64,000 nucleotides of DNA from Sclerodactyla briareus (GCA_026419785.1 JAODTK010000665.1:62001-126000); one strand, 5' to 3'. Counted from the first letter of the stretch, positions 1 through 10,311 are shown. Made by a program: numbers and translations. Notes: generated by a model from the sequence alone, not told the origin.

Positions 1-1009
1 TTGCGACCATAGAGATATCATCATCTGTCATCACCTATGTTAGTTTATTCAAGGCCTAGCTGGTACTTGGGAATGGTCTGATGAATGTTGTGTTATTATG
101 TCAAGTATATGTCAAAATAGGCAAATGATAGATAGACAAATGTTGGAGGTTTACTAAGATATATTTTGGGCACTCCTTGACTCGCTGCCTGAGGTAGGTT
201 GTGGTGTGTGGGGTTGGGGGAAGGGGGGGGGGGTTTGCTGCCTGGAGGGGTGGGGGAGGATGGCAATTCCTTGCCTGCTTGGAAAAAAAAAGGCAATGAA
301 ATATGAAGGAAATTTTTATTTTAAAAGGCAAAGAAGCCTGTGTGCTAAGGGATTTAAAAAAATTCAAGTTGGATTTGGGTCAAAGAAGTGAGTGACTGAG
401 CGATGAAATTTTATCCAAATTTTGGTATTTATGGAGAAAGTTATTTAGGATTTTTAGTGTTATGTGTGAAAATCTGGATGGTATGCTGACATGACGATGG
501 TCTGCATGAACTAGCTAGTTGTTTGTTAGTGAATAATACAAACCATGATCACGCAACCAGACGAGACACTTTTTGCCCCCCGCTCGCCCCGTAACATATC
601 ATCAAGTAAAATATCACAACCCTGTCAGGTTAGCTTTGTTACTGCATTTAGGAAAGTGCTGCACCTGTGAATGTTGATTAAAATAATAATAATAATATCT
701 GGTTCTAATTTTAGCGTTCTCATGTCGAAAACTGCCCAAGGGCATTCCACTCCTGACCATTATTGACTTGTCACACCTTGTCATATAGCATGCCACCTCT
801 TGCTTTTTCTCTCTTTCTCTCTCGATGCACCAACTCGGTGGATCACTTCACTGTGTCCCCTGGTGGATTTACGGATATGGCTGCCTAATTGGGCTAGCCA
901 CTCTTCACAAGTCACCTCATGAGGTACTGTACCCATTTTCACACATGGCTTAGCTGGCAAATTTCAGAAGACATGCTGTGGAAAAGTCCCCAGACCTGTG
1001 AGGTACAGG
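1..1009. other. Unassigned DNA, left edge
   Basis: I see no supported gene here. There is a G-rich tract around 205-255 and an A-run near 282. Short open frames in this stretch are low-complexity translations of these tracts. Around 830-1,000 the sequence may be the decayed upstream part of the LINE fragment that follows, but I cannot align it convincingly. Confidence 0.5.
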
Positions 1010-1029
1010 TGAAGTTAGAGTATTTTTAG

Positions 1030-1618
1030 AGCAGCCAGAGTCATTGGTTATAGGTGAGGATAACCCTAAGTCAGTGAATAGGTTCTTATTTAGGGATATG
1101 CTTAGTGCTGCAGGTGGGGCAGGGTTCAGTTCAGTGGCTAGAATTAGAAGTGGTTGGAAAGAAGTTTAGAGAGCTTTTGCCATTGCTCACGTCTAGAGTG
1201 TTCTCTCATCATATGAAAGGGGGATTTTCAAGGCTTATGTCAGGAGTGTCATGCTCAATGGCAGTGAGACCTGGGCAGTAAAAACAGACGACTTGATAAG
1301 AATGGACAGAATTGATATGAGAACGATCAGATGGATGTGCGGCGTGGCCTTGAAGGATGTGAAGCCTTCTGATGAGCTAAGAGTTCGAGGTGGTTTGGCC
1401 ATGTCTAAAGAATGCAGGATGATAACTGGGTAAAGAAGTCTAGGGAGATTGAGGTGACTGGCCAGCGTGGCAGAGGTAGGCCCCAAAAGACCTGGATGAG
1501 GTAGCAGTAAGTAGAGACTGTGCTCTTGCACAGTCTCAGGTGTAGAGTGGAAGTGGGCTTGCCGTCGGAGACCTCCATCTAACCCATGCCAGCATAGGAA
1601 CATTGACGATAAACATCT

Positions 1619-1652
<34 letters not shown>
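1030..1652 (+). pseudogene. LINE (non-LTR retrotransposon) 3' end, decayed reverse transcriptase C-terminus
   Basis: This is the C-terminal, post-catalytic part of a LINE reverse transcriptase. Around 1,113-1,170 it reads AGGAGFSSVARIRSGWKE. After stop codons it continues at 1,251-1,380 with VMLNGSETWAVKTDD and RTIRWMCGVALKD. These match the GSETW and RWMCGV blocks that LINE proteins of many invertebrates show downstream of the polymerase core. A shifted frame gives RGRPQKTW near 1,470, another hallmark of the family. The fragment ends in a clean (GAT)n run at 1,619-1,652, which is typical of elements whose 3' end is a microsatellite. Several in-frame stops and frameshifts make it non-functional. 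The clade is not resolved from this sequence. Confidence 0.85.
1619..1652 (+). repeat. (GAT)n microsatellite, LINE 3' tail
   Basis: About eleven uninterrupted GAT units directly follow the LINE coding remnant, so the run is best read as the retrotransposon's 3' tail rather than an independent microsatellite. Confidence 0.9.
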
Positions 1653-1851
1653 CTCCCAATGGACTCGGAACTAGCAAACAATTTGACAATGTCCAAGTTA
1701 GACTCAACATACCCATGGTGTTTTGTGCAATGGGTACTGTAAGTGCACCATTTCCTTTGAATTCACTCTCAGCCTGCTAAGTATAATACCATCTAGATGT
1801 CTAGAAGAACTCAGTTTAGCATGATTTTTTTTCTTTTTGTTTCTCCTACAG

Positions 1852-2004
1852 GTTACAAGTCTGTACAGCGCGAGGGCAGAAAAGGCGCACTCATCCACCC
1901 AGGTCTGCCTTGACTCAGAGAGAAGAATATCTCAGATTAGTGTTACCCCACTGCAGGGACATCGTGGCCAGACCCCTGAGGCAGTGAAGCGCTTACGAAG
2001 CTAG
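1852..2004 (+). CDS. Candidate terminal exon, unidentified protein
   Basis: The segment starts right after a strong acceptor: a T/C tract at about 1,824-1,847 followed by ACAG ending at 1,851. From there frame 1 is open for 50 codons to a TAG at 2,002-2,004. It begins VTSLYSARAEKAHSSTQ and ends TPEAVKRLRS. A second frame, starting at 1,853, is also open for 44 codons to a TGA at 1,985-1,987 and contains REEYLRLVLPHCRDIVARPL, which looks equally protein-like. I therefore cannot fix the phase. Local base composition is richer in G and C than the flanks, which fits an exon. I recognise no domain, and no partner exon upstream was identified. A chance acceptor beside an ordinary open stretch remains possible. 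Confidence 0.3.
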   Translation, partial: VTSLYSARAEKAHSSTQVCLDSERRISQISVTPLQGHRGQTPEAVKRLRS

Positions 2005-2269
2005 CATCTATCATTGCCACGGATAAGTCTCCTTCATGGAGGAGTTCACGCAGAACTCGAACCTCTTGGGGTAAGAGACTGCAGTGTGTGAGTGGTTGTG
2101 TGTGCCCATGGTTTGTAGTATATCGAAGGACCCCGGAAGCAGGTTTCGGTCCTCGGTGACAGCAACACATGGATTTCTCTGGACCTCAATAGGAGGTGAA
2201 TATTAAAGTAGGGTCCAGATCCCGATACAAAGAAGATAAACAAAAGGGTCCTTGGTGAATGTAATTAAT

Positions 2270-2321
2270 GACTGTGTGTGCGTGTGTGTGGTGTGTGTGT
2301 TGTGTGGGGGGGGGGGGGGTA
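2270..2321. repeat. (GT)n plus G-run
   Basis: An imperfect GT microsatellite is followed by an uninterrupted run of about 13 G. A second imperfect GT patch lies near 2,517-2,540. Confidence 0.9.
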
Positions 2322-2609
2322 ATCTGTGATTGAGCTGGGTGACATGGGAGGTGTTGCTAGGACTTGAGAACTGGATGGCACAAATTCCACAACCACTCAA
2401 CCCCACGACAAAACGACAAAAAAACAAATAATGAAAGTGGTTGCACATACATGTAGGTGTATTGCCTCAGGTTTTTTATTCCTTGACAAAGTTAGAGGAT
2501 TATGCAGTCGTGACAGTGTGTGCGTGTGGTGTGTGTGATGCCAAGCCTTAACTTGTTAACACGATAACTCAAACCCAACTGAGGAGAAGTTCCTATTCGG
2601 TATATGGAT

Positions 2610-2900
2610 TCCCCATAATGATTACATGATCCTATTTTGGTTGTATTGGGGTTGGGTCAAAGGTCATATAAGGCCAAGAGAGGTCACATCTGAAAATCTT
2701 GTAAACAGTATCCAGAAAGCCTGGTGTGAAAGGTTGAAATTGGTATGCAGCCGCCTATGGGGACTACAGGAATCTGTTGTTTCTCATGCGGGACCAGGGT
2801 CAGATTAAGAAGAGGTTTGGGAAAATTGTGAAAATTTGGGATCAGGTCAGCAGTCATCTGGCATCAGGAGCGGTCAAAGTCTGATGCTGTGCCTATTCCT
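2610..2900 (+). repeat. AGGTCA-bearing degenerate repeat (remnant)
   Basis: The segment contains GGTCAAAGGTCATATAAGG, then AGAGGTCACATCTGAAAA, CTTGTAAACAGTAT and later GGTCAAAGTCTGATG. The same word order occurs on the minus strand at about 15,780-15,870 and in the tandem arrays at 18.2-18.5 kb and 56.4-57.1 kb. It is a single decayed piece of that dispersed family, not a gene. Confidence 0.65.
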
Positions 2901-3374
2901 CGCTTGAAAAGTTATAACTCTTAATAGTCTTTGCTTTGTGCTTGAAAGTACCACTCTGAATAGTCAATGTCTAGCCCAAGTTAATGTCCATGGGGGGCCT
3001 CACTAGAATATAGCGAGACCAGAAACATGATAGAGCTGAAAACACAAAGCTTGAACCTTTGACCCATAAACCTAGGGTCTCTACATATATCGAATCACAA
3101 CACAGCCCCAATACTTCGATTTTGGAGGTCCGGTAAAAGGTAGTCTGAGTTAATTAACAAAAACTTTGCGTGAAAGGTCATGACAGCAGTCAAGGAATCC
3201 ATAAGCCTTTTGGCTTTCCAGTTAACTTTTTAGCATAGGTTTCCATACATCAGGCAGTAGGCTCCATGTCAACATTATTTAATGTCAACGGTGAGAATGG
3301 TCCTTTACCTTTTCAATTCGTTACTTTGCCACTCCATAAATGTGATTATTTTCCAGATCTCTTTTCCACTTCAG

Positions 3375-3539
3375 GTCAAAATTCATCACCTAGACCCAGA
3401 GTCCCCCAGATCGATTGATAAATCCTGGCCAGGCAGATTCGTCTTGGTACTGGTGTCCTCGTTCACATCTTTCGTCAAGAGGGAGAGGGACATTAGGGGG
3501 AAGCCTTCAACATCTGGGGTTTCTGTGATGGGTGGGTAG
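3375..3539. other. Open segment, coding status unresolved
   Basis: On the plus strand an acceptor-like CCACTTCAG ending at 3,374 is followed by about 54 open codons (VKIHHLDPESPRSIDKSWPG onward) to a stop at 3,537-3,539. On the minus strand an overlapping frame is open and reads VEGFPLMSLSLLTKDVNED, then LPGQDLSIDLGDSG. The amino-acid mix of the minus frame is the more protein-like. The 3' end runs into a tRNA-like box A, which argues that at least part of this is SINE-associated. I do not call a gene. Confidence 0.2.
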
Positions 3540-3592
3540 CTCAGTAGGCTCACCGGACCACCTTGTAAGCAGTTTTGGTAAGATGGGCTTAA
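3530..3592 (+). repeat. tRNA-like remnant (SINE head)
   Basis: TAGCTCAGTAGG at 3,537-3,548 is an exact match to the RNA polymerase III box A pattern TRGCNNAGYNGG. It is followed by CACCGGACC and CTTGTAAGC, an arrangement resembling the anticodon arm of a tRNA whose anticodon loop reads TTGTAAG (tRNA-Thr-like). No box B follows at the expected distance, so this is a decayed SINE head or tRNA pseudogene rather than a tRNA gene. Confidence 0.5.
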
Positions 3593-3599
3593 ATAGGGC

Positions 3600-4440
3600 A
3601 CATGGCGATCAGGAGAAATACTATTTTAGGTTGTTGCTTGGATCCATCAATTTTATTCATTGTCTACCTTATGGCTAAAAGATTGTAGTTATTTAGGTGT
3701 CTTGTGGCAATTATATATATGTATATAGCTTCCCTTTCCCACAATTGTAATACAATGCAATGTACTAAATTGCATGTGAGATTGAAAATCAGGAATGGGG
3801 CATGCATCATTGAAGAAAATGATCTTGTGTCAAGTATAAAAGTGCACTCTGTTATCAAAATTTTTATACTTGCCTATTATTCATATCACATCTCTCAGGT
3901 TATAGGGATACAGGTATTGAGGTGGGCAGTGTTTTAGCCGTGTTTTGTGAAAGATTGCCGTCTTTAACAAGTATTTGATTGGAAGATCGCATGACATCAT
4001 GCCAATGACAATCTATAAATAATGATACTACCAATTATTTTTAGTATCAGAAGTGCAATCAGGGCCAAGCATTTCATGAATCTGGAATTGCCTTGTCAGT
4101 AATGATGCATGATCCTTTTTTGTCCCCTTCTTTCCTAGGGGAAGGGGGGTTGCCTTTACCTTGGTTACTTTTGTGGCCATAATTGCTGCATGCCCAGCAA
4201 ACAATGCACATTGGCTCGAGTAAATATCTGGTTCATCTTATTTTTCCCAAGGATACTTAGCCTTTTGGTCAGAAGGAACAGATCGAATTGGGCAAAGTTC
4301 ATCACCACAATTTCCACGGGAGCCTTTTTTTTGCATCAGTGGTGATGGCTACTAAATTCATTCTAAAAGATGCTCATGACGCATTGAAAGGCCTTGCATT
4401 TTCACATACTGTGGATTTTTGTGACTCTGAATGGGGAACA
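3600..4440. other. Unassigned AT-rich DNA
   Basis: I find no supported gene, inverted repeat or microsatellite of note here. The short open frames have no recognisable content. Confidence 0.5.
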
Positions 4441-4444
4441 TAGT

Positions 4445-4915
4445 GAAAATTGTACTAGAGATCTAAAACAAAAGTTTTGTCAAAATCATGGTCACCTTGA
4501 GGATCAGAACACCAGAAAATTGAGTCCTGTTTAACATTAAACAGTTAAGTGTTCTTCTTTCACATGTTGTGAACATGCCTTTCTGTTCTGATTCATTCTT
4601 TTTTGATACAATGAGCCTCGGACTCATGCATACCAATTTATACATGTTCTGGTTCCGAGAAAATTGTACTAGAGATCTAAAACAAAAGTTTTGTCAAATC
4701 TATGGTCACCTGAAGGATCAGAACACCAGAAAATTGAGTCCTGTTTAACATTAAACAGTTAAGTGTTCTTCTTTCACATGTTGTGAACATGCCTTTCTGT
4801 TCTGATTCATTCTTTTTTGATACAATGAGCCTCGGACTCATGCATACCAATTTATACATGTTCTGGTTCCGAGAAAATTGTACTAGAGATCTAAAACAAA
4901 AAGTTTTTTTTTTCA
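4445..4915. repeat. 214-bp tandem duplication (2.2 copies)
   Basis: GAAAATTGTACTAGAGATCT starts at 4,445, again at 4,659 and again at 4,873, giving an exact 214-bp period. The first two units differ only by a few substitutions (for example near 4,483 and 4,697). The third stops after about 35 bases in a T-run. Near-identity means a recent duplication or an assembly collapse or expansion. No coding function is evident; both units carry the same chance minus-strand frame. Confidence 0.95.
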
Positions 4916-5236
4916 AGGTTCCGAGAATGATGTTTTAATAACTTGCATGCCTAAAGCCTGCCTAACACCTACGGAATTGCTGACCGCAAGGCTTGGGACA
5001 GCTTACAGTCAATACTCACAGTCGATGTATTACCATAAGGCGTGAGGCAATGACCGCAACAACTTAGCCACTGCAAGCGCTCAGACTGGCTGCTAGCATT
5101 GTGGCGAATTTGACGGGTTCACAAATTTTTGAACTTGGGCATGGCTCACATAGTTTTGTGATGGCAAATGAATCAAAAGCATTGTGCAGAATGTGTGAGC
5201 GTTAATCAGCTCTACTTTGAAAGCATATCCTCTCTG

Positions 5237-5604
5237 CTACAGTGGGTCCAACGTTTTCATATTCTCAAGGACTACGAACAGACCTTCGAAATAAAGATAT
5301 TCCTGGTGTGTCTTCTGCTGTGAATACTCCCGGGCGCATCTAAACAATACGCCACTGTCCTGGAAATTGACCGCAGTGAAATTTTGCATGGAGTTGCAAG
5401 GAGCTTTATACAGTTGCCGCTCGCGGTCATTGTAAGCCGCGACCGTAAACGTTGCGGCGTTGAACTCTGTATAGTATGAGTGAGGCAGGCTAAGTCTTTG
5501 CATTTACGCAGTGCCTTTCTATAAGAATGACTACGGTCAATAGGGTTTTCTTCAATCCAGTGGCCTAAAGCTGGTGACCAGGCTGAGAAAATACCACTAT
5601 TCAA
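5237..5604 (-). CDS. Unidentified ORF or terminal exon, possibly frameshifted
   Basis: A minus-strand frame begins at an ATG at 5,503, directly after an in-frame TAA, and stays open for 88 codons to a TAG at 5,237-5,239. It includes SYYTEFNAATFTVAAYNDRE and a C-terminal EYLYFEGLFVVLENMKTLDP. Codon use is varied and C/G-rich at third positions, unlike the AT-rich surroundings, which is why I list it. Upstream, a different frame is open from an acceptor-like TTTTCTCAG (5,586-5,594 on the minus strand) and reads ALGHWIEENPIDRSHSYRKA. A single frameshift near 5,500 would join the two, but the 110-codon frame is also open throughout by itself. No domain is recognised. It may be an exon, a pseudogene or chance. 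Confidence 0.3.
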
Positions 5605-5609
5605 ATCAG

Positions 5610-7340
5610 ATGGTTAGAAATCAAGGCATGCAACTCGAAATTATACCAAATAACAATAATTTTGGTTATTTGTGCAATATTCTTTTCGAGCTACTTTTTC
5701 TGTCAATATCTTCAATAGGAAATGATACATTAATTGACATTTTCATATTTTTAAGAAAACATGTCCCTTTTTAGCGCACCACAGTTTTCAAGGTGGAAGA
5801 AGAACTTGGATGTCAATGTCATTGCAATAAATAAAAAGTGTTCACTTTGTGCAAGGTCGGCGATATAACTCGTCAGAAGCTTGTTTTCTATCAATCTCAT
5901 TGAATGTATGCACATATATTCACTTAGGAAGACATTTCAGAGAGGCTGTGAACTCTATTATTATGTTTTTTTTCATCTCATCGGTCCCTAAGAGCTGGAT
6001 CAGATATTATAGTCCAGCAGTGTATTTTTTTTTGCCATTCCTATATTTTTTTGTGGGTGTTAGAAAAACCATCCACTGAGGGAGTTAGGGGTACCCTTGG
6101 CCTTTGGTGGAGTACCCATGGGTGCTGGGTATACAGCAATGAGCTGCACTCTAATAGGTGTGTTAGTGTGTGTGTTGTTTAGTGTGTGTGTGCATTTGCG
6201 TGTCCGTACACTTTTTTGATGTTTTTTTGCAAATATCTCCAGTTTAGATTGACCGTACATTGTTAAATTGTACACATGCCTAAAATGAAACACACATTTC
6301 TTCGAACTAGGCAAAAATGATAAAAAATTGGAATTAGGTGGAAAGAACACCATAATCATCTTTCAAGATATTCGCTGATTCCAAAGGCTGAATGATTCAA
6401 ATTTTGAAACAAGGTATTAATTTTTAAATAAAAAGGCCACAAACGACAAACTTTTATCATGCAATCAGCTGAAATTACAAACAATGTGGATTTTAGTGGG
6501 GAAAACTTCTGAATTCTGTAATTTTTTTAATATTTTTCTTTCTCAATATATCCCAAGAATGGGGAAGACTGAATGGTTTCAAATTTTAGAACAAGGTACA
6601 AAGTATCAGAACAAAGGGTTTGCCCAGCATTTATCGCTGAAAATTTCTTGGAATTTCTATGAATTTCTTGATGGATTCTCACTATTTGCAAGATACTGGC
6701 GATAGAAACGCATGGGATAGCTTCACATTTCCAGGGATGCCGATGAGATCTCCAATGATTGCCCTCTTGTTTGGCAAAACGATCATTTTATATTTTGGGC
6801 AAATAAAAGTTGCAAAATAAGCTCAGGGATTTGAATGTTCCAGCTACAGTCGGGACTAGTGAGCATATGCTTACTCTTTTAATTGGTCAATTCAGTGAAC
6901 AAAATTATTGAGCTTAATTAAACAATTTTTATATTTGGGATAGAAATTTATTTTGTAAGGAAAACTCTAGTCAAACAATTTATGCTTTGTAGTTTCTGAA
7001 CTGTGACAGAACGATTGTGAAGCAGTTTTCAGTAAAAACTTTGAAATGTACGTATACCTATCATTTTGGATAATTAAGGTGTACTAATTATGAAATAAGT
7101 TGTATCAATGACAACTACATATATTGTAGGATTTTTGTAATGGATACCATGGAGTATTATTTGTAGGTATGGTGCTATTGATCCTATTAGTCTGTGATAA
7201 GTCAACTACCTGACAGCATTAGTTTTTCTGGGAGATTTTTTCATTATGATTTCATTTGGAACTCAATGTTATCATTCTCTCTCACAGCAATCGGTTTTGA
7301 ACAGTATTTAAATGATAATCTCCAAAGTTTGTATGAATTT
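5610..7340. other. Unassigned AT-rich DNA
   Basis: No gene is supported. There is a small inverted repeat, CAAATAAC and GTTATTTG, around 5,648-5,673 and an imperfect GT tract at about 6,160-6,200. The 73-codon and 81-codon open frames in this stretch are rich in F, S and Y, as expected for translated AT-rich DNA. Confidence 0.5.
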
Positions 7341-7344
7341 GGCC

Positions 7345-7771
7345 TAAAGGGCTGGTCACACTATAACGATTTTCTATCCTTCTGCTACATATCTTTTAGA
7401 TTTCATGCTGAACCAGGAAGGAGAGGGTCTGTGTGGTAACAATTGTCATGAATACTAGTACATATCACAATACCTTATCAAGATCGAATGTGTTCGAAAA
7501 AAACCTCATTCCTAAATGACGTCATATCGAAAAATGGTAAGGAGTCGTACGATAAATCGTTGAGCTCAACGATAAATAGGAAAATGTGATTATCAAAACG
7601 CCGGGAAGGGCTTTTTCACATTGGGCTGGTTTGGCAATAGCAAATCAAGTCCTCCATTCATGTGGCAGGGTGTTCCAGCCGTCATATCAATAGGCCCAGT
7701 ATTAATCAGCCTGAACCAATATATCGGATCGTTGCACGACATGATATCGTTATAGTGTGTCCGGCCCTTAA
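7345..7771. mobile_element. PIF/Harbinger-type MITE with TAA target-site duplication
   Basis: The left end at 7,348 reads AGGGCTGGTCACACTATAAC. The reverse complement of the right end, finishing at 7,768, reads AGGGCCGGACACACTATAAC. The match continues through CGAT, giving a 24-bp terminal inverted repeat with two mismatches. The element is flanked by TAA at 7,345-7,347 and TAA at 7,769-7,771. A three-base TWA target duplication is the signature of the PIF/Harbinger superfamily. The 421-bp interior has no transposase and contains further short inverted repeats (ACGATAAATCGT near 7,549), so this is a non-autonomous element mobilised in trans. Confidence 0.85.
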
Positions 7772-7779
7772 GAGTACTC

Positions 7780-8330
7780 ATTCTCTTGGAATTTATTCTC
7801 CATGCAGTTGCACTCTACCAAACTACAATAAATCAACTTGGATCAAAGCCTACGGCATGGCTAGCGAATTACATACATTGGATAATCTCTTTTTAATATT
7901 TGCCATTTGTATCTCTTGGTGCTAATCTCTCTCTCGTAGGCTATTTACTCACTGTTCAGAGGTTTCAATCATAGAGCATAATTTAAACTAGAGTGCGGGC
8001 TGCGTGTCAAAAAAAGAGCCTAGCTACACCACACAAACATATATTACGCCTTGTAGTTAACTGCTCAGCGTACACGCATGATGAAAATCTGCATCATCAG
8101 GAACACACGTAAGGAGCTGGCTCTGGGAAGTATTTTAACGCGCCTCTAATATGGTGCCTAATATTTTTAAAAATCATCTAAGAACACGAAATTGCTTGTT
8201 GCTGTAAGCTATCTTGCTTATTCTTTTGTTAAAGACTCTCATTCTTTGGATAAAACATTTATAGTGAGTATTGAGCTGCAGTTCACAATGTGGTTATAGT
8301 CCGTTAGTATGACTACAAATTAACTGTGTA
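7780..8330. other. Unassigned DNA
   Basis: I see no gene, transposon end or strong repeat in this stretch. Confidence 0.5.
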
Positions 8331-8490
8331 ACGAGTCACTAATTTTCATGACTCAAGTCATTGACTTTCAAAGATTTAGGTGACTCGAGTCGAGTCACTG
8401 ACTCGAGTCACTGTACTGTTTCAATGGAGAAAAATTCCACAGAGTTGTTCGAGTCAATTCAGATTTCAAAAGTAGTGACTCGAGTCATGA
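8331..8490. repeat. TGACTCGAGTCA palindrome cluster
   Basis: Within about 160 bases the sequence repeats GACTCRAGTC-type palindromes: TGACTCAAGTCA near 8,350, TGACTCGAGTCGAGTCA near 8,391, TGACTCGAGTCA near 8,410, and TGACTCGAGTCATGACT near 8,476, plus isolated GAGTCA half-sites. The core TGACTCA-like half-site resembles the bZIP (AP-1) binding sequence. The layout suggests a palindromic repeat element rather than a tuned enhancer. Confidence 0.75.
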
Positions 8491-8934
8491 CTTGTTACAA
8501 CACTGCGAATTACTTATGAATACTCAGAACTGTGGATTTCCAAGAAACTTAACTGTGACGGTGATGAATCTACTTTTATTGTGGTGAACTCACTATTTTC
8601 ATTGGAATGAACGAAGTTGTTTAGTGATTGAACATTGGCCGCGCGGGCTGCGCGATTTGACCTTTGGTTGGTACTGATTTTAATCCTGCTTGTTTTATGT
8701 GCAATTTATACGGTGTCAGGACTCAGGAAATCAACACCGGCAGTGTGAAAATGTGTATGATAGTGATAACCAATTGCACCACAAAATCATTCGGGGCTTG
8801 ACGTTGGGACAGTTTTTTACATGTTGATTTTTCCTGAATTAATACCGAAGAACCACAATATTCCTCTTTGCACTACGCGTGCCTCTTTTGTAGAATACCT
8901 GCCACTGAACAGACCTATCGGTATTCATGTATTC

Positions 8935-9000
8935 TATACAGGACTCAGGGGCGTAAATATGGGGGTGGGGGGGGGGGGGGGTGACACCCCCTGAGATATT
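8935..9000. mobile_element. Transposon-end-like GGGGCGTAAATATGGGGG plus G-run
   Basis: CAGGGGCGTAAATATGGGGG at about 8,945 followed by a G-run resembles the CAGGGGCG termini common to non-autonomous DNA transposons of animals. No matching opposite terminus is visible, so the element is decayed or partial. Confidence 0.35.
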
Positions 9001-9541
9001 GAAAAGTCTTCCCGTAGCGGCAAAAAGTAGTTCTCTGAGCGGCCAAAGCCGATTTTTAAGGAACCATGAATAGACCCCCGAAGATGGATGTTCAGTTCGT
9101 GAACAAAGAATTCAATCAAAAAAGTCGGTCCCTTCAGACAGAAACAATCTTCAGTCCCAAAAGTTCACACTCCCTTGAAAATTGTGTATTACGCCCCGTC
9201 CGGACTGCATGTGGTTCGATGTAATTTATATTGTTTCAGTACTAAATGGAAATGTGACACCTTTCATTTTAGCTTCCTCTGTAGGCTTTATTGTGGATAT
9301 TTTGGGTGTTTTGGTGCATTTGCATTGTTCCAATACTCAATAGAAATCATGACCTTACTTCTTCCAAGGGTTTTTATAGTGACCCAGATAAATCTAGTTT
9401 ATAGTTGGCAATCTTTTATATTTATCACGCATACGAAGAGAACATTCCAAGAATCTTGCCTTCCAAATAAATATCTATCAGTACAACGCACATTCTTTCT
9501 GGTTCTACTTAATCTGGCGGTCATGAGTAATGCTCCATATA

Positions 9542-9748
9542 AGTATTGCACACTGTAAAAAGACTTGGTCAAATTTGACCAATGTTTGGTAAATTTTTGA
9601 CCAAAGTATTGGTCAACTGTGACCACACCATGGTCAGAATGTTAGCAATTGACCAAAGTGTGGTCAAAAGTTTGACCAAAGTTGGTTCGGTGCATAGTTG
9701 ACCATGAATTTGGTCAAATTTGACCAAGACTTTTTTACGGTGCATACT
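9542..9748. mobile_element. Palindromic MITE built from TTGGTCAA/TTGACCAA words
   Basis: The left end, AGTATTGCACACTGTAAAAA, mirrors the right end, whose reverse complement reads AGTATGCACCGTAAAAAAG. Just inside, both ends carry ACTTGGTCAAATTTGACCAA (or CTTGGTCAAATTTGACCAAA on the reverse complement). The roughly 207-bp interior is filled with further TTTGACCAA and TTGGTCAA copies, so the whole element can fold back on itself. It has no coding capacity. The target-site duplication is not clear, so the superfamily is left open. Confidence 0.75.
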
Positions 9749-10049
9749 ATTGGTGCTTCAAACGTGACAAGAAATGACAAGCGGCCGAAAACAACCACAG
9801 CCAACGGCTGTAACAACAATAATGTAGACTATAGGAACTATACCCGAGACTGGTTCGCTATAGAAACAAGCGCAAGTGAAAACGTTTCGTAGCTGCGGAC
9901 GGCAAAATTCCTCAAATACACCGCATATTTCTTCACCATTCCACATTGTATGTTCACATTGATTGACCTTCACAGACATGTCTACCCATTGGCCTTCATA
10001 GTCCCCAGCACAACCCATTCCACCATGGATGTTGTTCCACCAGTGCTAC

Positions 10050-10160
10050 AGTCATGGGCGTCGACCTGGTGGGGGAAAGTCGGGCCACGTCCCCCCCCAA
10101 TTTTCGCAAGTGGGGGAAATCAACAAATGTCCCCACCCCCCCCACACTTTTGATCCTCGA
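10050..10160. mobile_element. GGGCGTCGACC transposon piece with opposed G and C tracts
   Basis: GGGCGTCGACCTGGTGGGGG is followed by CCCCCCCCAATTTTCGCAAG, GTGGGGGAAAT and CCCCACCCCCCCCACACTTTT. A diverged copy with the same order (GCGTCGATCCTGGGG, GGGACCCCCCACTTTTTG, CCCCACACTTTTTTACG) lies at 19,252-19,352, which identifies this as a dispersed transposable-element fragment. Confidence 0.55.
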
Positions 10161-10279
10161 TGAAGAGAAAGTACATTCAGTTTACAACGTATACGTTAAG
10201 TGGCCTGTGTGGGCTGAAAATATATTGAGAAAGCAGGCCTCACAAAGACACAGTTGGCATTTAATCCGAACCCGATTGT

Positions 10280-10311
10280 CCAAAAGTTCCGCGCGCTGCG
10301 CGCGCATGACG
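10280..10311. repeat. GCGCGCTGCGCGCGC palindrome
   Basis: CCGCGCGCTGCGCGCGCATG forms a short perfect-looking palindrome. Related words, TTCGCGCGCT and CGCGCGCC, occur near 11,538 and 12,800, suggesting remnants of one transposon family. Confidence 0.5.

Noticed and set aside
1250-1696. Poly-His frame on the minus strand as a His-rich protein
   Set aside because: The His run is the antisense translation of the (GAT)n LINE tail.
9175-9558. 127-codon plus-strand frame as a membrane protein
   Set aside because: Its richness in F, Y, L and S is what AT-rich DNA gives by chance, and there is no recognised domain or start context.
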